Under the pieces are notes generated by a model. It was not told the DNA's origin. It was given only the letters and a program-made list of their open reading frames with translations, and searched no databases. The position numbers and the translations under genes were made by a program. Shown here piece by piece: positions 16,293 through 23,324 of a stretch of 64,000 nucleotides of DNA (the first letter of the stretch is position 1; each line of letters begins with the position of its first letter). This DNA is from Rhodothermales bacterium (GTDB lineage Bacteria > Bacteroidota > Rhodothermia > Rhodothermales > UBA10348): assembly GCA_017643395.1 (NCBI GenBank), contig JAEPNP010000004.1, forward strand, positions 357,745 to 421,744, given 5' to 3'.

Positions 16293-18325
16293 CAGAACGT
16301 GAACTCGATGCCGATCACGGCCGAGCGGCCGGCGGCGGGGAACCGGAACTGCACGTCGGATCCGGCCGGGTCGCCGAATGCGGTGCTGTAGTACGTGCGG
16401 TCCAGCAGGTTATAAAGATCCAGGCTGACCTGCGCGCGGGGACTCTCCCAGGCAAGACGGACATCCAGCGTCCAGTAGTCCGGAATGTCCTGGGTATTGG
16501 CGTCGTCGACCCACATGCCGGCGTGACCACGCGCCATGAGACCGGCCGAGTATTCCCCGCGGTTCGCGTGTCCGCCAACGGACCAGGCATGACGCGGGAT
16601 CGCTTTCACCGCATTGCCGGCGTGCTCGCCGGCGCTGTGCGTGACGTCCTGCAGGGTGTAGTTGGCCAGCAGCCGCCCGGTCGGCGCCTCGGCGGTCACT
16701 CCCAATTCCACACCACGGTGCCTGCTCTTCCCGATGTTGACGTTGGAGAAGGTCTCGAAGCTGAAGTCAATCTCGTCCGTCATGTCCATCGTATAGGCCG
16801 CTCCTGAGACCGTTAGCCCGTGGTGGGTGTGGTAGAATCCCGCCTCGTAGCTGGTGCCTTTCTGCGGGGTCAGGGCCGGATTGGCGATTCGGATTGAGAA
16901 CGGTGGAAACGGCACCGGAAAAGCCCGGAGGTCGTAGCGTTGATCCAACGTGGGGGCCTTGAAGGAGCGGCCCGCGCTGAGGTAGAGGTTGCCGACTCGG
17001 CCTGGCGCGGAGTAGTAGCGGTAGTTGAGGCCGGCCTTCGGGCTGAAGGCCTTGTCGGAAGCATCAAGGTCGGAGGCGAAGGCCGCGTCGCGTGCCCGTG
17101 GTTCGAATGGGTCCACGATCCCATCCAGGCGACTTCCCAATGTCAACTTCAGGCGTTCGGTTGCGGAGATATCGGCATGGACGTAAAGCGCCGCCGAGTA
17201 GCGGGAGGCCTTCCCCTCGGATTGCAGCTCCCCGCGCGTGCCGCTGGCCGCGGCGTACGAGACTTCGTCCCCTGTGTGCACAGCATAGTACCGGGTATCC
17301 AGGGCACCCCGCGATGCGTCGAACCCCACGGTGAGGCGCACCTTGCCGGTCGAGAGATCCGTCAAAAGTGCAGAGACGCGCATGGTGTTCGCGTCAGCCA
17401 GCCGCGTCTGCGTGTCAGCAAACTCGGCGCTCAACGGAAGCGTGCGGGTCAAATCCAGTTCGCGACGTTGCACACTCAGGTCGGCCGTGAGACTCCCCCC
17501 TGCAAGCGGCCAGTCTCCCGAAAGTGCCGCGTGGGCCACGCGCTCGTCCAGGCGGTCGAACCGGAAGAAGTCAAGGCTGGAAGTGTTTTTGGCAGTATCG
17601 CTGGACCTGAGCGGCCCTGGCGTTCGGACGTCTCGATCCGTGAACCCGGCTGAGACGGTGAGTGGGCTGCCGGGCACATCGCCCGAGCCCTGCAGCGTCA
17701 GGGATGAGCGCTCCGCGTGGTCCCGAAATCCGCCCGAGTCCGAATACCGGCCGGCAGCAGAAAAACGCTCTTCGGCGATGGCGGCAGTGGCCGTAACCAG
17801 ACCAAACCCACCACCCTGAAGCCGGAGCGTGCGTTCGTTCGGAACGTGGTCCGAGATCACGTTTACGACGGCGCCCAGGGCGGCATCGCCGTAGAGGCTC
17901 GAGGCGCCCCCGCGCAGCACTTCGATGCGGGTGCCCGGCGTCGTCGCCAGTCGATCCCAGTTTATCAGGCCATTTTCCAGGTTGTTGACCGGGCGGCCAT
18001 TCAGCAGCAGCACCACGTATTCAGCCTCGCCGCCACCGTAGAATCCCCTCGTCACGGCTTGCGGCTCGAAGCCCAATCCGTCGACGCGCAGGAAGGTGAG
18101 CCCCGGAGCCATGGTCAGCAGGTCGACCGGGTGCCGAGTCGGTATCAGCCGAAGCTGATCGGGCTCGATGACGGAAACGGCCGCGGTGGAGCGCGCCAAC
18201 TCCGAGGGACTACGCTCAGCCGTTACAATGACGGTCGGCAGGGCCGCTTCCAGCGTGTCCGCAGACTGCGCGGCTACCTGACACACGCCAAGGATCAGGA
18301 CCAGGAGGGGGATCAGGTGTCGCAT
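16292..18325 (-). CDS. TonB-dependent outer membrane receptor
   Basis: 677 aa. The signal peptide ends near VAAQ (residue 19). A TonB-box-like stretch (LPTVIVTAER) and the plug domain follow (LLNGRPVNNLENG, IEVLRGGASSLYGDAALGAVVNV), then a beta-barrel rich in alternating aromatic strands that ends in IGIEFTF with the C-terminal Phe required for barrel insertion. Receptors of this type import siderophores, vitamins or glycans using TonB energy. No SusD partner is next to it, so a polysaccharide SusCD system is not supported. It leads an operon with ThuA and the SGNH-dehydrogenase-cupredoxin lipoprotein, which suggests import or surface handling of a carbohydrate-like substrate. Confidence 0.95.
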   Translation of the reverse strand: MRHLIPLLVLILGVCQVAAQSADTLEAALPTVIVTAERSPSELARSTAAVSVIEPDQLRLIPTRHPVDLLTMAPGLTFLRVDGLGFEPQAVTRGFYGGGEAEYVVLLLNGRPVNNLENGLINWDRLATTPGTRIEVLRGGASSLYGDAALGAVVNVISDHVPNERTLRLQGGGFGLVTATAAIAEERFSAAGRYSDSGGFRDHAERSSLTLQGSGDVPGSPLTVSAGFTDRDVRTPGPLRSSDTAKNTSSLDFFRFDRLDERVAHAALSGDWPLAGGSLTADLSVQRRELDLTRTLPLSAEFADTQTRLADANTMRVSALLTDLSTGKVRLTVGFDASRGALDTRYYAVHTGDEVSYAAASGTRGELQSEGKASRYSAALYVHADISATERLKLTLGSRLDGIVDPFEPRARDAAFASDLDASDKAFSPKAGLNYRYYSAPGRVGNLYLSAGRSFKAPTLDQRYDLRAFPVPFPPFSIRIANPALTPQKGTSYEAGFYHTHHGLTVSGAAYTMDMTDEIDFSFETFSNVNIGKSRHRGVELGVTAEAPTGRLLANYTLQDVTHSAGEHAGNAVKAIPRHAWSVGGHANRGEYSAGLMARGHAGMWVDDANTQDIPDYWTLDVRLAWESPRAQVSLDLYNLLDRTYYSTAFGDPAGSDVQFRFPAAGRSAVIGIEFTF

Positions 18326-18389
18326 GCGCCGCCAAGGTACGCGGTTGGCTTGTCATTGCGGGAGTGCAGCGCACACTCGTACGGCGCTG

Positions 18390-18452
18390 GAGCCACACCC
18401 AGATGCCATCGCGGGTGACGTTGATGACATCCACGAGATAACCTGGCAGGTG
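18390..18452 (-). pseudogene. possible remnant of a DUF2442-type ORF
   Basis: The 129-base gap upstream of the TonB receptor contains on the minus strand an in-frame reading LVDVINVTRDGIWVWL. This resembles the opening of the long DUF2442 proteins (V-x-N-V-T-x-x-G-I-W-L-x-V). After about 20 residues the reading turns into unrelated sequence, and no continuation is visible in the other frames. It may be a decayed fragment or chance. No riboswitch or clear promoter was recognised in the same gap. Confidence 0.2.
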
Positions 18453-18454
18453 TG

Positions 18455-18847
18455 CTAGCCGTCTCGCCAGGCCCTCCAGATCGCGACCCCCACCGCCAAG
18501 TCAAATCCCAGGCACGCAAGCACGTACCAGCGGGGCGCGACCAGCGCTCCCCCGCCGGCCAGATGTAGGCCCGCATCCCAGAGCGTGTGCAGCATCCAGC
18601 CCACAGCCAAAATCCGCAGGTCTCGCATCAGTCCAAACCAGGCGAATGCGGCGAACACCGGCACTCCGAGCAGTTCGATCAGCAGCCACAAGTCCTGGCC
18701 GGCCATGAAGCCGAAGATGACATAGACCTGTGCGGCCACGAACAGGCCCAGTGCCAGCCAGCGGTCCCGCTCCTCAGGACGCGATGCTGCGACCCTGAAA
18801 AAGCCTGCGCCCAGAAGCGCTCCGAGAATCACCCAGACTGCCGTCAT
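18455..18847 (-). CDS. small four-helix membrane protein (DUF6010-like)
   Basis: 130 aa, nearly all hydrophobic, with about four transmembrane segments and a conserved-looking core GWMLHTLWDAGLHLAGGG at residues 82-99. The layout (short N-terminus, VIFGFMAG loop, H-x-x-W-D) resembles the uncharacterised DUF6010 membrane proteins; this assignment is by memory of pattern and uncertain. It overlaps the stop of the endonuclease/exonuclease/phosphatase-type gene by four bases (ATGA), so the two are cotranslated. Confidence 0.7.
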   Translation of the reverse strand: MTAVWVILGALLGAGFFRVAASRPEERDRWLALGLFVAAQVYVIFGFMAGQDLWLLIELLGVPVFAAFAWFGLMRDLRILAVGWMLHTLWDAGLHLAGGGALVAPRWYVLACLGFDLAVGVAIWRAWRDG

Positions 18848-19509
18848 TCTACCGGTTTCAGATCAACCAGCAGACCAAAGTGATCGGAGCCCGGTAGTTC
18901 CACGCGCCGGGCGCGCGTGCAGGTCAAACCACTGACGAAGCAGTGGTCGATGCGGATCAAGCCGCCCAGCCCAAGCGCCGGCCATGTGCGCGGCGGTGGG
19001 TCTCCGGACAGCAGAACCGCGTCTTCGAGCCGGGAGCGCATCGCCCGATAGAAGGGCCAGATGGGCGAAGCGTTGTAGTCTCCCAGCACGGCACGCGGCA
19101 TCTGGGGATGTTGCCACATCCATTCATCCAGTTGCCTGAGGTGTGCGCGGCGGGTGTTCGGGTTCGGGAAGTATGGCCAGGTGTGTGGACCCATCACGTG
19201 CCAGTTGATGACCTCCATGGGTCGGGGCAGCCCGGGCCAGTGCGCAGGGTCCAGAAGCGCAGAAACGCCGGGTCTCTTTGGGATCGGGACGCTGGCGATT
19301 TCTACCGGATGCCGCGTTGCGATGCCCAGGCCGCGCGTGGCCTCGTTGGGAAACAGTCCGCCATGTGGAAGGACGGAGGCGATAGGGTCGGCGAGGCTGG
19401 CACCCAACTCCTGCACGCACGCCACGTCTACCTCATTCGAGATCAACACCTCCACGAAGGCAGCCGGGTCGGTCCGGTCGCTGAATAGATTGGCCGTCAG
19501 GACGCGCAT
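18844..19509 (-). CDS. endonuclease/exonuclease/phosphatase superfamily protein
   Basis: 221 aa single-domain metallo-phosphohydrolase. Superfamily landmarks appear in order: the N-terminal TANLF (Asn), DVACVQELG with metal-binding Glu near 34, NWHVMGPH (His region), VLGDYNASP (Asp-x-Asn near 143) and the C-terminal GSDHFGLLVDL with the Ser-Asp-His triad. Substrates in this family range from nucleic acids to inositol phosphates and sphingomyelin; none can be selected here. There is no signal peptide. The start at 19509 borders the repeat cluster at 19526-19657. Confidence 0.9.
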   Translation of the reverse strand: MRVLTANLFSDRTDPAAFVEVLISNEVDVACVQELGASLADPIASVLPHGGLFPNEATRGLGIATRHPVEIASVPIPKRPGVSALLDPAHWPGLPRPMEVINWHVMGPHTWPYFPNPNTRRAHLRQLDEWMWQHPQMPRAVLGDYNASPIWPFYRAMRSRLEDAVLLSGDPPPRTWPALGLGGLIRIDHCFVSGLTCTRARRVELPGSDHFGLLVDLKPVE

Positions 19510-19525
19510 GTATCACGGAAAGGCC

Positions 19526-19657
19526 GACGTGGAATATCGCGGCCTGATTCTACTCTGGAGGCGATTCGGCGCATGCTGGAGTGGGATACCCTACCCGGAT
19601 TCCGCTGCCCCCCGCTCCGGCCCCGACCCGATGTGGAAAACGGGGGCCGGATTCGAC
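19526..19657. repeat. three palindromic units on a 52-bp period (cluster 1)
   Basis: Three imperfect palindromes have left arms at 19529 (GTGGAAT), 19581 (GTGGGAT) and 19633 (GTGGAAA). Each is followed exactly 18 bases later by a right arm (ATTCTAC, ATTCCGC, ATTCGAC). The units are spaced exactly 52 bases apart. They fill the gap between the endonuclease-type gene and the P-loop kinase gene. A second cluster of three lies at 45378-45505. Confidence 0.7.
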
Positions 19658-19696
19658 TCGGCGCACGCGACACCGACGCGGTGAGCAACATGTGGC

Positions 19697-20275
19697 TCAA
19701 CCCGCCACCCGCTCCAGTCCAAAATGCCGGGCGATGCGCTCCGCAGCCTCCGCCGGCTCCATTTCGGTGGTGTCGATCCTGACATGCGGCTGCATCGGGA
19801 AGTCTCCATCACTCCACAGGCGGTATTTCACATCCACCTCCAGCAGGTGCTTGCGGGAGGCCTCGATATCGCGTTTGACCGGTTTGGCCAAAAGGCGGGA
19901 CTCACCCTCGTTCCGTTCCAGTCGGGTGGCCTGGTCGGCCCACAGCTCCGGATAGATCACCCGTCCTCCTCGGGATTCGAACAAGCCGGTAAGGTGCCGC
20001 ACGTAGTCCGTGTCCTCAGGCACGTTGTGCGCCCACACATACGTGAAAACGAGCCCGGGCAAGTCGCTCTCTGCAGCCTCAGAGATGACGCTCTCCCGGA
20101 TCTGCTTGACGATGCGGTTGAACGCGGGATGGCCGAACGGAAAGACCGGCAGGATCGCGTCGATAGACAGGTGGTTGTGGAAGAGCGGCATGCCGGTCAT
20201 CCGGCTCAACTCCTCCCCAACCGTCATCTTGCCTACGGCAGGCGGTCCGGTCAGGAAGACGAGGGTCTTCTGCAT
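19697..20275 (-). CDS. P-loop kinase-like ATPase
   Basis: 192 aa. Walker A is GPPAVGKMT at residues 10-18, following a hydrophobic beta strand (KTLVFLT). The rest has the arrangement of small nucleoside/shikimate kinase-type P-loop phosphotransferases: a HNHLSIDAI substrate-lid region near 34 and a C-terminal VRIDTTEMEPAEAAERI, typical of AAA_33/AAA_18 predicted kinases. The substrate is unknown. It lies three bases downstream of a small zinc-ribbon membrane gene on the same strand, so they are likely cotranscribed. Its stop abuts the palindromic repeat cluster. Confidence 0.82.
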   Translation of the reverse strand: MQKTLVFLTGPPAVGKMTVGEELSRMTGMPLFHNHLSIDAILPVFPFGHPAFNRIVKQIRESVISEAAESDLPGLVFTYVWAHNVPEDTDYVRHLTGLFESRGGRVIYPELWADQATRLERNEGESRLLAKPVKRDIEASRKHLLEVDVKYRLWSDGDFPMQPHVRIDTTEMEPAEAAERIARHFGLERVAG

Positions 20276-20278
20276 GGA

Positions 20279-20599
20279 CTACCAGCCGCGGGTCTTGCTG
20301 AAGGCACGCGGGTCGACGGGCTCGAGCTTGCTGGCGAGTCCGCAAAGGAGCCCAAACAGCGAGACCGGGAGCAGAAGCCACGACACCCACCAGTCCTCGA
20401 GATCGAGGGCCAGGCCTAAGGCACCAAGCACGAGGCCGATGGTGAAACCGATGGGCGCAAGGATGTCCAGTCGCAGATGCTGCTGACATTCGGCACAACG
20501 CACAATAGGCCTGAGCTCCAGGGACCACTTGCCCTTCTCATACACCTTCACCTTCGCCGAGCATTTGGGGCAGTATTTCGAGAAGGGGTCCTTGGCCAT
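20279..20599 (-). CDS. zinc-ribbon two-helix membrane protein
   Basis: 106 aa. Two CxxC knuckles, CPKC at residues 9-12 and CAEC at 35-38, form a probable zinc ribbon. Two transmembrane segments follow (about 50-66 and 71-90) and then a basic cytosolic tail. The family is unknown to me. The general design resembles the product of 22753-23145, which pairs a membrane part with CxxC motifs but in the opposite order. The gene is spaced 43 bases from the upstream membrane protein gene. Confidence 0.75.
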   Translation of the reverse strand: MAKDPFSKYCPKCSAKVKVYEKGKWSLELRPIVRCAECQQHLRLDILAPIGFTIGLVLGALGLALDLEDWWVSWLLLPVSLFGLLCGLASKLEPVDPRAFSKTRGW

Positions 20600-20642
20600 C
20601 GTGCGAGTCTAATGCCTGAAGCGCGCGCCGGCAACGGGTGTG

Positions 20643-21116
20643 CTACGGCGCCAACCTGCGACGGACGACAACTGCGACCCCGCCAATCACCAGCCCCCAC
20701 CCAAGGAGCGCGTGCAGCAAATCCAGCTGCACCATCCCCAGCAGCGCGTTGGATTCACCCAGTGGCCACCAAGGCTCCATGTCCGCGTGCATGAACGCAT
20801 CCAGCAGCACATGCGAAAGCGTGCCGACCATCGCCCCTGACCAGGCCGCCAACTTGCTCACCTTCCCGCCATCGACAATGTCCATCACAAACTGCGTGAC
20901 AGGACGGCCGATGAGCGCTGCAACGGCCCCAATGACCAGTGCCCCCGGCACCGTGTGGCTCATCCCGTGCAGGAGCTCTGTACCCTTCACCATGCGAATG
21001 GCCACTTCAAGGTCCATCAGGACCTGCGACCCGGCGAAGATCAGAAAACTGAACCGGTGGGGTGTGGCCGCCTTGATGACGGCGGCAAGGCCCAGGTGGA
21101 AGGGGGTGAAAGGCAT
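20643..21116 (-). CDS. YdjM/DUF457-like membrane-bound hydrolase
   Basis: 157 aa from the ATG at 21116, which gives the family-typical N-terminus MPFTPFHLG. An earlier start at 21146 would overlap the preceding gene and adds ten unlike residues. About four membrane segments carry conserved polar residues: H7 in TPFHLG, a D-x-E pair in VLMDLEVAI, MSHTVPGAL, and SHVLLDAFMHAD. This His/Asp set is typical of the putative metal-dependent hydrolases of the YdjM/DUF457 group. Function is unproven. It sits seven bases after the secreted-protein gene 21124-22341. Confidence 0.78.
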   Translation of the reverse strand: MPFTPFHLGLAAVIKAATPHRFSFLIFAGSQVLMDLEVAIRMVKGTELLHGMSHTVPGALVIGAVAALIGRPVTQFVMDIVDGGKVSKLAAWSGAMVGTLSHVLLDAFMHADMEPWWPLGESNALLGMVQLDLLHALLGWGLVIGGVAVVVRRRLAP

Positions 21117-21123
21117 GCGGTTG

Positions 21124-22341
21124 TCAGTGTGCGCCCCCAGACTCAAATCTCAACGACGCCACCTCCTTCCAAGGCACATACTCGGCGTCAACCTGGCCGT
21201 CGACAAAGACCAACACGCCCAGGTTGTAGTCAGCCAGATCGCCCTCGCGCTCCAGGCGCAGCTCCTCACCGCTGGCCAGGGTCGCAGCAACGGTCGCGAC
21301 CTCCACCTCCAGAGAAGCGATCATCGAAAACGGCACCGTGTAATCCACGCCGCCGATGGGCGCATCCAGGGTCGCAGTCGACTCTGCCTCATCCATATCG
21401 AACACAACACGGCCGGTGATCCGGTTGCCGGCAGCGGTCAGCACCGTGCCGCGCAGCTCGTGGCCGCCCGCGAACTCGTGGAAGGCAGGACCGCTTCCGG
21501 CCATGCTGAACTGCACGTCCTCGAGGGCTTCCCAGGATACCAGCACGCGCCCAAAGCGCTCGTCATTGACGTAAATGCCCCGCTTGCCCGCGCTCGGCTC
21601 GCGCCACTCGGTCATAAGGAGGTCCCGTCCGTCACGTGTCGTCACAACGCCTCCATCTCCGCGTCGGGCAATGGATTCGATGCGGTCGAACCGCAGGCTG
21701 ACCTCCCCCCGATCCGAAATGCCGTGCAGGTAGTCGTCGCTTACGCCCTTCTCGCGATTCCACTGGACATACCCGGAGAAGGTCTGACCGTCGGCTTTTA
21801 CGACCCCATACATGCGATGCGGCAGGTTCTCGAGCACCGGAGTCGGCAGAAACTCGATCAGTTCAATGTCCCACTCTCCGATGTCGACGATGCCCAGCTT
21901 GGAGTCCCAGACACGGACCCCATCGGCCAGGTCATCCGCCTCGAACCGATCCAGAACGGCCACCGAACCACTCTTCATAACCACACGAATCTGCGTGCGG
22001 GAGGGCTGGATTCGGGCGATGTCCCCAAAAGGCACCATAAACGGTCTGCTGAGGTCTGGCTCGCTGGTCCAATCGAAGAGTTCGTAGCCAAAGACGCTGA
22101 GTGCGCGGCGCTCCTCAATGGCCTCGTCCGAAACGAACTCTCGCCAGGGGTTGGCGACGCGTCGCCCGTTGAAATACTCACTCCAGAATGCCTCCTCGTC
22201 ACCACCGAATCGGAGCCGACCTTCGTAAGTCTGACCGTCATCCGTGGTCACACGGCCGTAGAGAAACCCCTGACTTGCCGGGTCCTCGGCCTTGGCCGGA
22301 AGCGTCAGGGCTATGAGGAGGAGAATGGAGAGTGCGCGCAT
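21124..22341 (-). CDS. secreted protein with three Lsm-like small-barrel motifs, unknown function
   Basis: 405 aa with a signal peptide (cleavage near PAKAE, residue 18). Three segments share the pattern G-x-V-x-x-x-x-G-x-x-x-x-G: YGRVTTDDGQTYEGRL near 28, YGVVKADGQTFSGYV near 178, and LRGTVLTAAGNRITGRV near 298. Each is followed by beta-rich sequence ending in hydrophobic-Arg-hydrophobic strands, as in small Lsm-like barrels. I know no named family. The 100-base leader contains a repeated AAACCATGAG (22383 and 22403), which may be regulatory. Confidence 0.75.
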   Translation of the reverse strand: MRALSILLLIALTLPAKAEDPASQGFLYGRVTTDDGQTYEGRLRFGGDEEAFWSEYFNGRRVANPWREFVSDEAIEERRALSVFGYELFDWTSEPDLSRPFMVPFGDIARIQPSRTQIRVVMKSGSVAVLDRFEADDLADGVRVWDSKLGIVDIGEWDIELIEFLPTPVLENLPHRMYGVVKADGQTFSGYVQWNREKGVSDDYLHGISDRGEVSLRFDRIESIARRGDGGVVTTRDGRDLLMTEWREPSAGKRGIYVNDERFGRVLVSWEALEDVQFSMAGSGPAFHEFAGGHELRGTVLTAAGNRITGRVVFDMDEAESTATLDAPIGGVDYTVPFSMIASLEVEVATVAATLASGEELRLEREGDLADYNLGVLVFVDGQVDAEYVPWKEVASLRFESGGAH

Positions 22342-22382
22342 TGTGGTCCTTCAGTTGGTTTGCGCAGCCTAGGTAGCTCTGG

Positions 22383-22412
22383 AAACCATGAGCGCCTTGA
22401 GCAAACCATGAG
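22383..22412 (-). promoter_or_regulatory. direct repeat AAACCATGAG x2, 20-bp period
   Basis: AAACCATGAG occurs at 22383-22392 and 22403-22412, two helical turns apart, in the leader of the minus-strand gene starting at 22341. In the gene's sense this reads CTCATGGTTT twice. The spacing fits a dimeric regulator bound to tandem half-sites. No regulator is assigned. Confidence 0.4.
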
Positions 22413-22441
22413 GGATTGATGAGCAAGTTCTGAGCAGGTGC

Positions 22442-22741
22442 TCATACCCTCTCGATTGCGTGCAAACGGTCCCGGATTTCAAGAACGACGGCCGTCAGCT
22501 TTCCAAACGCGACCAACAGGACTCCCGTCAAAAAGAAGCTGATCGCGTAGACCCCCACGGCGATAATGAGCCCGAAGTGGAAACCAAAGCCTGCCATCAT
22601 CGGCGACACGATTACCCAGATCGTGCCTATGACGAATCCGGCGGCGCTGAGGACCATCACAGCGAGGCCCGACAGCTCGATGAGTCCTCCAAGTGTCTCC
22701 AGGGAAAGGACTGATTTGGGTACGATGTCTTGGATCGACAT
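22442..22741 (-). CDS. small membrane protein with two to three helices
   Basis: 99 aa from the ATG at 22741. After a short polar N-terminus (MSIQDIVPKS) there are hydrophobic segments at about 22-45 and 52-80, then an amphipathic, charged C-terminus (VVLEIRDRLHAIERV) that could be a short coiled coil. It is in the same direction as the zinc-ribbon gene upstream, with an 11-base gap, so probably one transcript. A longer frame open to 23377 runs across that gene and is not credible. No family was recognised. Confidence 0.7.
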   Translation of the reverse strand: MSIQDIVPKSVLSLETLGGLIELSGLAVMVLSAAGFVIGTIWVIVSPMMAGFGFHFGLIIAVGVYAISFFLTGVLLVAFGKLTAVVLEIRDRLHAIERV

Positions 22742-22752
22742 GGGCAGGGTGA

Positions 22753-23145
22753 CTAGTTGTGGGCGAACGGGTCTTCGACGGGCTGGCCCCAGTTGTTGAG
22801 CACCTTGCCGCACTCGCAGGTCCATCCCCCCCGCAGGAACTGTTGCAAAGACTGAGGACGCCGGATGCGCGGAGGCGGAGTTTGGCAGTAGGGACACACG
22901 ACAGGGCGATGAGGGGTCTCCCAGGCCGGCTTGCCGGTTACGGGGTCCCTCAGCACGGTCCTGAGCACAAGACTTGACGCGAGCAGCACCGCGAGAGCGA
23001 TCGACCCCGTCAACCAGATGGTCAGGGTCAACTGTGGCTCCACCCAGAGAAACGGCAGGCCCAGCAGCATTCCCACCGGAACCAGGATCCAGCCGGCCCG
23101 GAAGGCCGGAGGCACCCAAGCGAGAAACCTCTTCAGCAACGACAT
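22753..23145 (-). CDS. membrane protein with C-terminal CxxC zinc-ribbon
   Basis: 130 aa. Two transmembrane segments (about 17-34 and 40-60) are followed by a cytosolic tail with CPYC near residues 84-87 and CECG near 110-113, a likely zinc ribbon. No enzymatic motif is seen. The leader at 23146-23205 has a promoter-like TTGACA on the minus strand, placed inside the 31-base element that also precedes the SIMPL gene, so the two genes may be co-regulated. The gene is divergent from the tricorn-type protease. Confidence 0.72.
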   Translation of the reverse strand: MSLLKRFLAWVPPAFRAGWILVPVGMLLGLPFLWVEPQLTLTIWLTGSIALAVLLASSLVLRTVLRDPVTGKPAWETPHRPVVCPYCQTPPPRIRRPQSLQQFLRGGWTCECGKVLNNWGQPVEDPFAHN

Positions 23146-23174
23146 GCCGGAGAATGCTCCGCCCTGACCAACCT

Positions 23175-23205
23175 GTCAATGGCAGTTCGACACTAAATGT
23201 GCTGC
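23175..23205 (-). promoter_or_regulatory. conserved 31-bp promoter-proximal element, copy 2
   Basis: On the minus strand this matches copy 1 at 10962-10993: GCAGCACA, GTGT and the 13-base block AACTGCCATTGAC are identical. TTGACA would be the -35 box of the zinc-ribbon gene, about 30 bases before its ATG. The -10 is weaker (CATTCT, 17 bases on). Confidence 0.55.
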
Positions 23206-23324
23206 GCCCACGCACCAGGAAATCGGGCCAGGCCGATCCCTCGCACGATGGGGTCACCGCTTCACCCTGTGCGGATCCAGTGTCGTCCCGATATTCGGCG
23301 ATTCCCTCATCGCCCTCCCCTGCC

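Noticed and set aside
20638..22419. Plus-strand open frame of 593 codons
   Set aside because: It is antisense to two minus-strand genes with a signal peptide and membrane motifs, and shows no protein family pattern of its own.
22974..23324. N-terminal extension of the tricorn-type protease
   Set aside because: The extension covers the divergent zinc-ribbon gene and its promoter; the ATG at 23325 begins a normal signal peptide.
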